Below, in pieces: positions 24,410-33,161 of a stretch of DNA of 64,000 bases (positions are counted from its first letter, which is position 1; each line of letters begins with the position of its first letter). Under the pieces are notes generated by a model, which saw nothing but the letters and a program-made list of their open reading frames with translations, was not told where the DNA came from and did not search any database. The DNA is from Bryobacteraceae bacterium (GTDB taxonomy: Bacteria; Acidobacteriota; Terriglobia; Bryobacterales; Bryobacteraceae), in NCBI GenBank assembly GCA_025056455.1, contig JANWVY010000006.1, positions 1 through 64,000 on the forward strand. The letters run 5' to 3'. The position numbers and the translations under genes were made by a program.

Positions 24410-25186
24410 ATGGCCTATCAAAATGTGCTTCTCGATGTAGAGGCTCCTTTGGCTGTGGTGACGCTGAACCGTCCTTCACGCCGTAACGCCTTATCTCTCG
24501 AACTTATGCTCGAGCTCATCGACTGCCTGGAACGCATTTCCCAAAACCGGGACGCCAGGGTGGTAATTCTAAAAGCCTCGGGCGTCGCCTTTTGCTCGGG
24601 CCATGACCTTTCCGAGATGACCGCCGGTTCCATCAACGACTACCGCCGGCTGTTTGATGTTTGTACAGAGCTGATGGTCAAGCTGCAATCGATTCCTCAG
24701 CCCGTCATCGCCCAAGTTCAAGGCGTAGCGACGGCAGCGGGCTGCCAGCTTGTAGCCAGCTGCGATCTGGCAATCGCGTCCGAAAATGCTTGGTTTGCAA
24801 CGCCAGGAGTCAAAATCGGCCTCTTCTGCACGACTCCCATGGTGGCGTTGACGCGCGCCATTGGGCGCAAGCGCGCCATGGAAATGCTGTTAACTGGTAA
24901 ACCCGTGCCGGCAACACTAGCTGCCGACTGGGGTTTGATTAATCGCGCGGTTCCAGCCGAGCAGCTGGCCTCGACGGTTCGTGACTTGGCTCTCCAAATC
25001 GCGGCTTCCAGCAGCTTCACGGTTGGGCTCGGCAAACAAGCCTTCTATGCACAGATTGATCTTGATCAGCCCAAGGCCTACGCCTACGCCAAAGAGGTCA
25101 TGAGCATGAATGCTCTGGCCGGAGATGCACAGGAAGGGATCGCCGCTTTTCTTGAGAAGCGAGCTCCCTGCTGGTCTGGTCAGTAA
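24410..25186 (+). CDS. Enoyl-CoA hydratase/isomerase family protein (ECHDC3-like)
   Basis: 258 residues from the ATG one base after the ligase stop. Crotonase fold: VVILKASGVAFCSGHDLSEM forms the first half of the oxyanion hole and GVATAAGCQLVASCDLAIAS the second. ATPGVKIGLFCTTP is characteristic of the ECHDC3 branch. The usual catalytic glutamate pair of true hydratases is not clearly present (the glycine-rich AAGCQL replaces the typical GGGxE), so hydratase activity is uncertain and isomerase or thioesterase chemistry is possible. Co-transcription with the acyl-CoA ligase implies a CoA-thioester substrate. Confidence 0.88.
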   Translation: MAYQNVLLDVEAPLAVVTLNRPSRRNALSLELMLELIDCLERISQNRDARVVILKASGVAFCSGHDLSEMTAGSINDYRRLFDVCTELMVKLQSIPQPVIAQVQGVATAAGCQLVASCDLAIASENAWFATPGVKIGLFCTTPMVALTRAIGRKRAMEMLLTGKPVPATLAADWGLINRAVPAEQLASTVRDLALQIAASSSFTVGLGKQAFYAQIDLDQPKAYAYAKEVMSMNALAGDAQEGIAAFLEKRAPCWSGQ

Positions 25187-25287
25187 CGGGAACCGGTTTA
25201 CTGGCGGCGCCGGCGAGGCGGTGGTGGCGAAACCGGAACCCGGCCAGCGCCCGGCAGTTGCAACAGGCGCCCGATTTTGACTTCCCA

Positions 25288-26376
25288 CTAACCGCGCTTC
25301 AATTCTGCCTGAGCGGCGTGGTAAAGCGCGCGGATGTAGCCCATGCTATAGGACCACCCTGAATGTCTCCCTCCTGCCATCGCCGGGACGTGATCGGCGA
25401 TGAGGTTGCCACGAAAGTCCACTTCAACCAGCGTCTTCATCAACTTGTACATATCCGTGTAGCCGTTATCGACAAAAGTCTCCACGAAGTTGGGAACCGG
25501 GCTAGACACATTGCGAAAGTGAATTTTCCATAACTTCCCCATCTTGGCAAAGGCACGCACGGCTTCAAAGACGTCCTTGCCCATGTGTTTTCCGCCTTCC
25601 ATCCACGTGCCGCAACACAGGCAAACGCCGATTGCTGGTGAGTTTGCGATTTCAAGCGCCTTGACGTAGCCGTCAAAAGTGCCAAAAATGTGGCGGGGAA
25701 TTCCCCCAAGCTCTGGCACGGGCGGATCGTCGGGATGGATGCCAATGCGCACGCCCACCTCTTCGGCGACGGGCGCGATTTGGCGGATGAAATAGGTGTA
25801 GTTGTCCCAGAGTTCTTCTTTGGAGTAGCGCCGGCCGTGCGTTAATGGGCCCTCGTAGACCTTGCCGTTCCAGTACCCTTTGGCGGTTGCCAGCCGGAAG
25901 GCCCGCGCGGGAGCCCCACCGCGGGTCGTCTCCCGTTCGCTGGACCAAATTCCATTGGCCATATGCGCGTAAGTGATATAGCCAATTCCGGCTTTTGCTG
26001 TATCTCGGATGTACTGCTTCAGCCACTCAATTTTTTGGTCCCTTCCTGGAAGGCCCAGAGTAATCTCTTCGATGTTGCGGTTGTCGTTGTTGGAAATGTT
26101 CCAAACTTTCAGGCCATGGGATTCCATGCGGGTCTTGATGGCCACGAAGTTTTCATACGTGGCCCGGCCTTTGCCTGTCTGCACGTTGAGATACTCCACG
26201 CCCATCTGTTTGATCCAGCTCAAATCCTCGTCCGATACGTCCTCGTTCACCTGCATGGAGATCTTAATTCCCGGGGTGAGAGGGGCAAATTTGGGTGGCG
26301 GCGGGGCCGGAGACGCTGCGGGCGCCATGGCCACGGCCGGGGCAAAGGTAAAAGCTCGTCGGCTAATCTCGCTCAT
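25288..26376 (-). CDS. Tat-exported TIM-barrel enzyme related to mannonate dehydratase (UxuA-like)
   Basis: 362 residues from the ATG at 26376. The N-terminus SEISRRAFTFAPAVAM resembles a Tat signal, and a proline/alanine linker follows. The body is a xylose-isomerase-type TIM barrel with GIHPDDPP, HIFGTFDGY, GVCLCCGTWMEGG and WKIHFRNV segments that resemble the metal-binding motifs of D-mannonate dehydratase (HPDD, CxGT, HxRN). UxuA dehydrates D-mannonate to 2-keto-3-deoxygluconate in glucuronate catabolism, but the secreted form may act on another sugar acid. It is divergent from a Tat-type Gfo/Idh/MocA oxidoreductase. Confidence 0.85.
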   Translation of the reverse strand: MSEISRRAFTFAPAVAMAPAASPAPPPPKFAPLTPGIKISMQVNEDVSDEDLSWIKQMGVEYLNVQTGKGRATYENFVAIKTRMESHGLKVWNISNNDNRNIEEITLGLPGRDQKIEWLKQYIRDTAKAGIGYITYAHMANGIWSSERETTRGGAPARAFRLATAKGYWNGKVYEGPLTHGRRYSKEELWDNYTYFIRQIAPVAEEVGVRIGIHPDDPPVPELGGIPRHIFGTFDGYVKALEIANSPAIGVCLCCGTWMEGGKHMGKDVFEAVRAFAKMGKLWKIHFRNVSSPVPNFVETFVDNGYTDMYKLMKTLVEVDFRGNLIADHVPAMAGGRHSGWSYSMGYIRALYHAAQAELKRG

Positions 26377-26493
26377 AGGATTCACTCCGCTTCTGCAGAT
26401 CATATCCCTGCGGGCAGCCGGCGGAAAGGTGAGCCTGCGAGCCCCGCGTTCGCTGGCGATAAAATGAGAAAGCCAAAAGAAAAAGGAGCCCTC

Positions 26494-27771
26494 ATGGAAT
26501 CCACCAACCTTTCTCGCCGTTCTTTTTTTCGAACCTCCACAAGCGCCGCGGCTGGAGCGACTGCCTTTCAAATCATCAAACCGGAACTTGTGCGCGGAGC
26601 GGGCAAGGAGAAGTTGAAAGCCGGCCTGATTGGCTGCGGCGGACGGGGTAGACAAGCCGTTATCGACATGATGAACGGCACCGAGAACATCGACTTCGTC
26701 GCCATGGCCGACATCTTCGAAGACAAACTTGAAGGCAATTTACGCTGGCTGAAAGAAACCCCGAGCCATGCGAAATTTCAGGACCGCATCAAGGTGGATC
26801 CAGAGCACCGTTTTATTGGTTTCGATGCCTACAAGAAGTTGCTGGCCACCGATATCGACATCGTTATGCTGTGCACGCCTCCAGGTTGGCGTCCGCTTCA
26901 CTTTGAGGCCGCTGTCGAGGCCAGGAAGCATGTTTTTTGCGAAAAACCTTTTGGCACGGATCCGGTCGGTGTGCGCCGCTTCATGAAAGCGGCAAAAAAG
27001 TCCGAGGAGCTAAAACTAACCGTTGTGTCAGGCGCGCAGCGTCGTTTCGCCACCGAGTACATACAAACCATCGAGAAAATTCAGAATGGCGCCATCGGCG
27101 AGGTCGTGGCCACTTATGCCTATTGGGTGGGCACGCCCGTGATCCAGCAGAAAGGGCGCGATCCAAAGTGGGGCGATGGCACCTGGCAGCACCGCAACTG
27201 GTATTCCTACGTTTGGATTTGTGGCGATCAGGTGGTGGAGCAGCATCTGCATAACATCGACGTGATCTGCTGGGTTATGGGGACGCATCCGGAACGAGTC
27301 TGGGCCAGTGGCGGCCGAGCCTGGCGTCCGAATGAGGAGCTCTATGGCAACATTTACGACCATCTTTCCGCCGATTTCGAATTTGCCAATGGTGTTCGTC
27401 TGTCGAGTTACTGCCGCCAATACCCGCGCGGTAACAACATACACAACAACATCAGCGAACTCGTAGTGGGCACCAAGGGTCGAAGCAAATGCAACGATAT
27501 GGGCGAAAAAGGCGGCAATCCTTACGTTAACGAGCACGCGGCTCTAGCCAACAGCATCCGTGGCGACGGTCCCTACGTCAACCATGCCATGGCCGTTGCT
27601 GAAAGCACCATGGCGTGCATCATGGCGCGCGAAGCAGCTTATTCGGGCGAGATGGTGACCTGGGAACGAATCATGCAGTCCCAGCTGGATCTTATGCCCA
27701 AGGAAATGGGCTACGACGTGAAGATACCGGTCACTCCGATTCCCGTCCCCGGCGTCTACAAGCTGATCTAG
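26494..27771 (+). CDS. Tat-exported Gfo/Idh/MocA family oxidoreductase
   Basis: 425 residues from the ATG at 26494 behind AAAGGAG. The N-terminus LSRRSFFRTSTSAAAG is a twin-arginine signal. The Rossmann motif LKAGLIGCGGRGRQAV (about 43-58) binds NAD(P), and HVFCEKPFGTDP carries the catalytic E-K-P. GDQVVEQHLHNIDVICWVMG is a typical C-terminal-domain segment with the conserved histidine. Members act on glucose, inositol or other polyols. The periplasmic form probably carries a tightly bound cofactor, as glucose-fructose oxidoreductase does. Paired head to head with a UxuA-like enzyme. Confidence 0.92.
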   Translation: MESTNLSRRSFFRTSTSAAAGATAFQIIKPELVRGAGKEKLKAGLIGCGGRGRQAVIDMMNGTENIDFVAMADIFEDKLEGNLRWLKETPSHAKFQDRIKVDPEHRFIGFDAYKKLLATDIDIVMLCTPPGWRPLHFEAAVEARKHVFCEKPFGTDPVGVRRFMKAAKKSEELKLTVVSGAQRRFATEYIQTIEKIQNGAIGEVVATYAYWVGTPVIQQKGRDPKWGDGTWQHRNWYSYVWICGDQVVEQHLHNIDVICWVMGTHPERVWASGGRAWRPNEELYGNIYDHLSADFEFANGVRLSSYCRQYPRGNNIHNNISELVVGTKGRSKCNDMGEKGGNPYVNEHAALANSIRGDGPYVNHAMAVAESTMACIMAREAAYSGEMVTWERIMQSQLDLMPKEMGYDVKIPVTPIPVPGVYKLI

Positions 27772-27929
27772 TCGCCGCCGAAATCGCCGCCTCAACTCGA
27801 GCGCCGCGCAGATTCCCTGAGCGCCAAAGCTGCGCTGAGCTTGAATAACGGATTTTCCCCAAGCGGCCGCTGTTGTTTGCCGCGCAATTTCGGTCGACGG
27901 GAATACTTCAAGGATTTGACGCCAAAACG

Positions 27930-28673
27930 ATGCCTGAACTGTCGTGGTGGAAATGGCTGCTCGGAGCATGGTGCGCGTTCAACATTGGCGTGGCAAAGAC
28001 GGGGGTGCCTGGACTCGGGATTTTCGCCATCCCCCTGTTTGTTTTTACGGTCGGTGACGCCAGGCTTTCAGCCGGATGGCTCTTGCCGGTTCTGATTAGC
28101 GCGGATGTTTTTGCCGTGTATTACTACCGCCGGCACCCTGCGGCGAAGCGTTTGTTTTCGCTGATGCCCTCGGTTTTCGCCGGCCTTGTTGTCGGCGCAT
28201 GGGTGCTCCGCTACGATGACCGCGTGCTGCGGCCCCTAGTGGGCGCCATCATCCTGGTGATGCTGGGTCTTTACCTCCTGCGCCAACGCGCCGTGAATCC
28301 GATGCCAACCGAGGGGGCTTTTTTCACCGCCTTTTATGGTGTCTTTGCGGGCTTCGCCACGATGATTGCCAATGCTGCGGGGCCCGTCATGAACCTGTAT
28401 TTGCTCACCAAGAAGCTTGCCCGCGAGGATTTTGTCGCAACGGGAGCGTGGTTTTTCTTTTTCGTCAATCTTGCGAAGCTCCCGGTCTATGTGAGCCATG
28501 AGATGATCAGCAGAACGTCGCTGGCGTTTGACGCGGCCATGCTTCCAGCGGTCATCGCTGGGGCGCTAACGGGCCGCCAGCTGCTCAAGCGGATCCCGCA
28601 AAAAGCTTTTGAGTTCGCCGTCTTGGGCTTAACGTTACTGGCTACGGTCGCCCTATTTGTGCCGGCCCGCTAG
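27930..28673 (+). CDS. TauE/SafE-like sulfite exporter family membrane protein
   Basis: 247 residues from the ATG at 27930, the first start that gives the family N-terminus; the frame is open about 57 bases further upstream. About 7-8 hydrophobic helices, arranged as two repeats, with GVAKTGVPGLGIFAIPLF (about 21-38) and ATMIANAAGPVMNLYLL (about 149-165) as the repeated TauE motifs. These proteins export sulfite, sulfoacetate or other anions. The substrate is unknown; a sulfatase is encoded about 11 kb away but is not linked. The 3' end overlaps the convergent P1 peptidase gene by 21 bases. Confidence 0.88.
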   Translation: MPELSWWKWLLGAWCAFNIGVAKTGVPGLGIFAIPLFVFTVGDARLSAGWLLPVLISADVFAVYYYRRHPAAKRLFSLMPSVFAGLVVGAWVLRYDDRVLRPLVGAIILVMLGLYLLRQRAVNPMPTEGAFFTAFYGVFAGFATMIANAAGPVMNLYLLTKKLAREDFVATGAWFFFFVNLAKLPVYVSHEMISRTSLAFDAAMLPAVIAGALTGRQLLKRIPQKAFEFAVLGLTLLATVALFVPAR

Positions 28674-29627
28674 ACCCGGCACGCCGCCCATGGAGGTCGC
28701 CGTGCGGACAGCCCGGAGAATCGCCCGGCTCACAGCCTCCGCAGCCGCGACCCCCAGGGAATCTAAGGGTGCTGAAGCGTCGCCGAGTGAAAGAGCAATC
28801 ACGGTGTCCCCGTCTGAGAGGCTCCAGACGGGCTGAATGGTGCGGGCCAGGCCAAGGCTGCCGAACTGAGCCAGTTTTGTGGCCTGCACTTTGGTCAGTT
28901 TCGCATTCGTGGCCACGGCCACCAGCGTGGTGTTCGCCGTCGAAGCAAAGCCACTGCCACCACCCCGTTTGAGAACCGCGCAGGCGTCTATCAAGTCTTC
29001 GCTGTCGGGTGAACGGCGAGCGCCCGCCACCAGTTGCCCGTTTTCGGGATCGCGAACGTCCCCCCAGGCATTGACCACGGCTAAGGCGGCCACCCGGACA
29101 CCCGCCAGATCGCCATCCAGCCACACCGTTGCGCTGCCCACGCCAGATTTCATGGCATGGCGCATCCCCAGCACCTTACCGACAGTCGCCCCTGTTCCTG
29201 CGCCGATGCAACCCTCTTCGACTGCTCCCTCATGCGCCGCGGCCGCCGCGGCCTCCCCCATTTCCCGCGTTGGCCGCGCTGAAGCCGAGCCGATCGCCAA
29301 ATCATAGAGGATGGCGCAAGGAACCAGCGGAACAACTGCGGCGCCTGCGGGGAATCCAACCTTCTTCTTCTCCAAATAGCGCCGGACGCCGCTGGCCGCT
29401 TCCAAGCCATAAGCGCTTCCGCCAGCGAATGTGACTGCATGCACCTGGGGAGTCACATGCAACGGGTTCAGCACCTCGAACTCTTGGCTACCGCTGGCTG
29501 AGCCTCGCACGTCGACACCGGCCACGGCTCCTCGTTCACAGAGAATCACCGTGCATCCGGTCAGGCCGTGAAAGTCTGAGACGTGTCCCACGCGAATCCC
29601 AGCAATGTCAGTGAGTCCCTTGCTCAT
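28653..29627 (-). CDS. P1 family peptidase (DmpA-like aminopeptidase)
   Basis: 324 residues. N-terminal-nucleophile peptidases of this family mature by cutting themselves into two chains and act as aminopeptidases or D-esterases. Family segments are GIRVGHVSDFHGLTGCTV at the N-terminus, HAVTFAGGSAYGLEAASGV, GCIGAGTGATVGK, and STANTTLVAVATNAKLTK, in which the nucleophile should be a threonine after the asparagine. No signal peptide is visible, so it is probably cytoplasmic. It overlaps the convergent TauE-like gene by 21 bases and is divergent from the Mla-like operon, 49 bases away. Confidence 0.9.
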   Translation of the reverse strand: MSKGLTDIAGIRVGHVSDFHGLTGCTVILCERGAVAGVDVRGSASGSQEFEVLNPLHVTPQVHAVTFAGGSAYGLEAASGVRRYLEKKKVGFPAGAAVVPLVPCAILYDLAIGSASARPTREMGEAAAAAAHEGAVEEGCIGAGTGATVGKVLGMRHAMKSGVGSATVWLDGDLAGVRVAALAVVNAWGDVRDPENGQLVAGARRSPDSEDLIDACAVLKRGGGSGFASTANTTLVAVATNAKLTKVQATKLAQFGSLGLARTIQPVWSLSDGDTVIALSLGDASAPLDSLGVAAAEAVSRAILRAVRTATSMGGVPGLAGRHK

Positions 29628-29676
29628 CAGCTTTTGGACACCGGTATGGTAGCATCAAGTTTCAAGGGATAGCGGA

Positions 29677-30432
29677 TTGCTCGATTTTCTTAAGCCGCCT
29701 GTTCTGACCATCCAAGAGTTCTTTATTCTCGCTGGCCGCACCATCAGAAGCATCCCACGCCGACCGCACTACTTGAACGACCTGTTAATGCAAATGGACA
29801 TCATCGGCGTGGGCTCGCTACCCATTGTGTTGCTGACGGGGTTTTTTAGCGGCGTCGTTATGGGCTTGCAGATGTCGCGCGCGCTGCAAACCTACGGCGC
29901 GGTGAGCCAAACCGGTCCCATCGTCGCCATCACCCTGGTGCGGGAAATGGGACCTGTACTAACCGCGGTAGCGGCCGCTGGCCGGAACTCTTCGGGCATC
30001 GCCAGCGAGCTGGGGTCGATGAAAGTGACCGAACAAATTGACGCTATGCGCGCCCTCGGCACCGATCCGATCCTCAAACTGGTGAAGCCGCGCTTCCTTG
30101 CCACTTCCTTCATGCTGCCCTGTTTGACCGCCATTGCGGATTTTGTTGGCATGATTGGGGGCTACATCATCGCCATTGGCTTGCTTCATCTGACTAGCGC
30201 AGAATATTGGAACGGGGCCTACCGGGCGCTCGAATATGATGACCTGGCGCAGGGCTTAATTAAGCCATTCATCTTTGGAATGGTAGTGTCTTTGGTGGGC
30301 TGTTTCTATGGATTGCGGACCACAGGTGGAACCCAAGGCGTAGGTCGGGCCACCACGCAAGCCGTTGTCGTGGCGATTGTCTGGATTTTCGCCTTGAATG
30401 CTCTTATCACGAAAATCTTCGTGAGCAGATAA
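29677..30432 (+). CDS. mlaE: MlaE-like permease of an MCE-type lipid ABC transporter
   Basis: 251 residues from a TTG with AAGGGA upstream. Five or six membrane helices with the MlaE family motifs LLTGFFSGVVMGLQ, LVREMGPVLTAVAAAGR, ELGSMKVTEQIDAMRALGTDP and FLATSFMLPCLTAIADFVG. The permease moves phospholipids between the inner membrane and an MCE-domain carrier. It is the first gene of mlaE-mlaF-mlaD and the three are closely spaced (3 and 9 bases). MlaB and MlaC homologues are not present in the operon, as in many non-proteobacterial systems. Confidence 0.93.
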   Translation: MLDFLKPPVLTIQEFFILAGRTIRSIPRRPHYLNDLLMQMDIIGVGSLPIVLLTGFFSGVVMGLQMSRALQTYGAVSQTGPIVAITLVREMGPVLTAVAAAGRNSSGIASELGSMKVTEQIDAMRALGTDPILKLVKPRFLATSFMLPCLTAIADFVGMIGGYIIAIGLLHLTSAEYWNGAYRALEYDDLAQGLIKPFIFGMVVSLVGCFYGLRTTGGTQGVGRATTQAVVVAIVWIFALNALITKIFVSR

Positions 30433-30435
30433 GGC

Positions 30436-31236
30436 ATGGCCGAAGCGATCGTCCGTTTTGAGAGCGTCACCGTGGCCTTTGACGGCGTGCCCGCCATTGA
30501 GGACGTCAGCTTCGAAATCTTCCCCGGAGAAAGCCGCGTCATCCTAGGCGCCGCCGGGAGCGGAAAAACTGTCATCCTAAAAACAACGCTGGGCCTGCTC
30601 CGGCCCGAGCGCGGACGGGTGTTTCTTTTCGGCCACGACATCACCCGAATGAAAGAGCATGAGCTGTTTGATTTGCGCGCGCGTTGCGGAATGCTGTTTC
30701 AAGAAGGCGCTCTATTTGACTCCCTCACCATTGAAGAGAACGTGGCTTATCCCCTGCTGAATCAGAAGTCGGTCTCTTGCCCTCCGGAAGAGGTACGAGC
30801 ACGTGTCGAGGAGGCTCTCCGCTTTGTGGAGCTTGCGCATACCCTCGATAAGTATCCCAGTGAATTATCCGGGGGCATGCGCCGCCGCGTCGGAATCGCC
30901 CGCGCCAATGTCACCGAGCCCAGCCTCGTGCTTTATGATTCTCCCACCGCCGGACTAGATCCCATCACCGCGAACAACATTATGGCCCTGATCGTCAAGG
31001 AAAGGGATGTGCGGCGCGCAACAACCGTGATCGTCACCCAGCGTTTCCAAGATGGCCTGATCATGGACAAGTATCGCTACAATCCTCAAACGCAATCGCT
31101 TGAGCCCGCCCAGCGTGATGGCGAGGGATTGAAATTTTTGGTCCTGAAGCAGGGGCGTTTGGTGTTTGAAGGGAGCCAGCAAGAGCTACAACGCTCCACC
31201 GATCCCTACATTTCCAAGTTCGTCATGAGACACTAA
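30436..31236 (+). CDS. mlaF: MlaF-like ATPase of the MCE transporter, Walker B glutamate replaced by serine
   Basis: 266 residues. ABC ATPase powering the lipid transporter. Walker A GAAGSGKT (38-45), Q-loop FQEGALFDSLT, signature LSGGMRRRVGIARA (144-157) and Walker B LVLYD (164-168). The residue after the Walker B aspartate, normally the catalytic glutamate, is serine (S169, in YDSPTAGLDP), which should slow hydrolysis unless another residue substitutes. The H-loop position also looks unusual (VTQRFQDG rather than VTHD). A C-terminal extension of about 60 residues follows. Both changes may be normal for the acidobacterial branch. Confidence 0.93.
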   Translation: MAEAIVRFESVTVAFDGVPAIEDVSFEIFPGESRVILGAAGSGKTVILKTTLGLLRPERGRVFLFGHDITRMKEHELFDLRARCGMLFQEGALFDSLTIEENVAYPLLNQKSVSCPPEEVRARVEEALRFVELAHTLDKYPSELSGGMRRRVGIARANVTEPSLVLYDSPTAGLDPITANNIMALIVKERDVRRATTVIVTQRFQDGLIMDKYRYNPQTQSLEPAQRDGEGLKFLVLKQGRLVFEGSQQELQRSTDPYISKFVMRH

Positions 31237-31245
31237 AAGTTCGCC

Positions 31246-32319
31246 ATGCCGTCGCCCAGCAAAATCACCTGGATGCAGCTTCGAGTCGGAATCACGGCGA
31301 TATTTGCGCTCAGCTTGATCGGCGTTTTGGTCTTTTTGTTGACCGGCGTACGCAATCCCTTTGCCCGCGAGGTGGTCATCTATACCTATCTCGGGGATGG
31401 CGCAGCTGTAGCCGTCGGAGCTCCTGTGCGCATCAATGGCATCAATGCGGGAAATGTCGCCAACATTGGCCTGTCGGGAGACACCAATCCCATGCGCATC
31501 GTCCGCGTGGAAATGGCCGTCGAAGAGCGCATGCTCAAAGAGATTCCCGTTGACTCGGTGGCGACCATTAGCGCTGAAAATTTGCTGGGCGCTAAGTTCA
31601 TCAACATTAAAAAAGGCAAAAGCCAAACCTTTGTTAAGCCCGGCGCCGAGATTGCGAGTCTCGCCTCGAAGGAAATCTTCGAAATTATGGACTCCTTCTT
31701 TCCGTTGCTCACCTCGGTTCAAGTCACCTTGAAGCGAATTGACAACATTGTCGATTTTATTGAAAGCGGACAGGGCAATATTGGAAAACTCATCAAAGAC
31801 GAAACACTCTATAAACGTATCGACAACATTTTGGCCGAGTTCCAAAAAACGTCGGCCGCGGTGAACGACGGCAAAAGCACGATTAGTCGCTTGCTCTATG
31901 AAGATGCACTCTACCAAGATATTCGAGGTTCTCTGTCTCGCGTCGATCGCATTCTGGCGGGAATCGAAAAAGGCGAAGGGACAGCCGGAAAACTGTTGCG
32001 AGATCCGGCCATCTACGACGAGCTCCAAAAAAACCTCCTGCTGGTGCGTGCCTTGTTAGAAGATTTGCAAGCCGGCAAAGGCACCGCTGGGAAGTTGCTG
32101 AAAAGCGAAGAACTGCACAACCAGATCGCAGGCTTGATGCGCCGTGTGGACACCACGCTGGAAAAGATCAACAGCGGGCAAGGTACGCTCGGGCAGCTGC
32201 TGGTCAATCCGCAGCTGTATGAGCAGCTGAATTTGACTTCGCGCGAAGTCACTGGGCTACTTAAGGACTTCCGGGCTAATCCAAAGAAATTCCTTCATAT
32301 TAAGCTAGGCCTGTTCTGA
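31246..32319 (+). CDS. mlaD: MlaD/MCE-domain periplasmic lipid carrier
   Basis: 357 residues. One N-terminal transmembrane helix (about 13-34) anchors it in the inner membrane. The MCE domain (about 45-125: LGDGAAVAVGAPVRINGINA, then ISAENLLGAKFINIKKG) follows. The C-terminal 200 residues are helical with repeated segments of the form GxGTxGKLLxDxxxY (for example GNIGKLIKDETLYKR, GTAGKLLRDPAIYDE, GTAGKLLKSEELHNQ, GTLGQLLVNPQLYEQ). These heptad-containing repeats are usual in longer MCE proteins and may build a tunnel or coil towards the outer membrane. Confidence 0.93.
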   Translation: MPSPSKITWMQLRVGITAIFALSLIGVLVFLLTGVRNPFAREVVIYTYLGDGAAVAVGAPVRINGINAGNVANIGLSGDTNPMRIVRVEMAVEERMLKEIPVDSVATISAENLLGAKFINIKKGKSQTFVKPGAEIASLASKEIFEIMDSFFPLLTSVQVTLKRIDNIVDFIESGQGNIGKLIKDETLYKRIDNILAEFQKTSAAVNDGKSTISRLLYEDALYQDIRGSLSRVDRILAGIEKGEGTAGKLLRDPAIYDELQKNLLLVRALLEDLQAGKGTAGKLLKSEELHNQIAGLMRRVDTTLEKINSGQGTLGQLLVNPQLYEQLNLTSREVTGLLKDFRANPKKFLHIKLGLF

Positions 32320-32322
32320 CCC

Positions 32323-33141
32323 GTGGCGGCCAGGCGCATCCTGATTGTGAATGCCGACGACTTCGGATTCACGCGCGACGTGAACGCCGGTATCGTGCAG
32401 GCGCACCGCACTGGCATTCTGACAGCCACTACGCTGATGGCGAACGGTGCGGCTTTCAACGACGCGGTTTGCCTGGCGCGCCAACATCCTTCGCTGGATG
32501 TTGGTTGTCACTTGGTGCTGGTCGGCGGTCCCTCGCTATCCCGGCCGGGTCAAGCGCTGCCAGCCAGCATCCAGGGACTTTTGCTGGCCCTGGCGCGGCG
32601 AGACCTCGATATTGAAAAAGAACTCGAGCTTCAGCTGCTCAAGCTTTTCCAGGCTGGAATTCAACCCACGCACCTCGATACGCACAAGCACACACACTTC
32701 CTGCCCCCGGTGCTGAATGTGGTGGCGAATTTAGCGGTTCGATATCAAGTGCCATGGGTCCGGCGACCCATTGATTTCCCTCTTCAAGCGCGGCAACTTC
32801 CCTGGACGCGGCGGCTGCTCAGCGGCACGCTGGGCTTGCTCGGCCCCCATGTTCACCGCGTGTTGTCTCAGCACGGTTGCCGCACGACGGATCATTTTGC
32901 AGGCTTCCGTTTCACCGGTTCTCTCAAAACCCGGGAACTGATCGAACTGCTCGAACAGTTGCCGGTCGGCGTCACCGAGTTGATGACGCATCCTGGCTAC
33001 TGCAGCTCTGAGTTGCTCGCCGCGCGCACGCGTCTAAAAGAAAGCCGCGAGGAAGAATTAAAAGCCCTTATCGCACCCGAGACCCAGGCTGCCATACAAC
33101 GCCTCGGCATTGAGCTTTCGAGCTTTCGCGATCTTCGCTGA
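32323..33141 (+). CDS. ChbG/HpnK-family (YdjC-like) carbohydrate deacetylase
   Basis: 272 residues from a GTG four bases after the mlaD stop. Members remove acetyl groups from chitobiose or, as HpnK, from N-acetylglucosaminyl hopanoids. ILIVNADDFGFTRDVNAGI gives the D-D metal motif, THLDTHKHTHFLPP the histidine pair and ELMTHPGY the third ligand segment. Sharing an operon with an MCE lipid transporter makes a lipid-linked glycan, such as a hopanoid or glycolipid, a more attractive substrate than chitobiose, but this is inference from context. Confidence 0.9.
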   Translation: MAARRILIVNADDFGFTRDVNAGIVQAHRTGILTATTLMANGAAFNDAVCLARQHPSLDVGCHLVLVGGPSLSRPGQALPASIQGLLLALARRDLDIEKELELQLLKLFQAGIQPTHLDTHKHTHFLPPVLNVVANLAVRYQVPWVRRPIDFPLQARQLPWTRRLLSGTLGLLGPHVHRVLSQHGCRTTDHFAGFRFTGSLKTRELIELLEQLPVGVTELMTHPGYCSSELLAARTRLKESREEELKALIAPETQAAIQRLGIELSSFRDLR

Positions 33142-33161
33142 GCGTTTCTTTCCTCGAGCCG

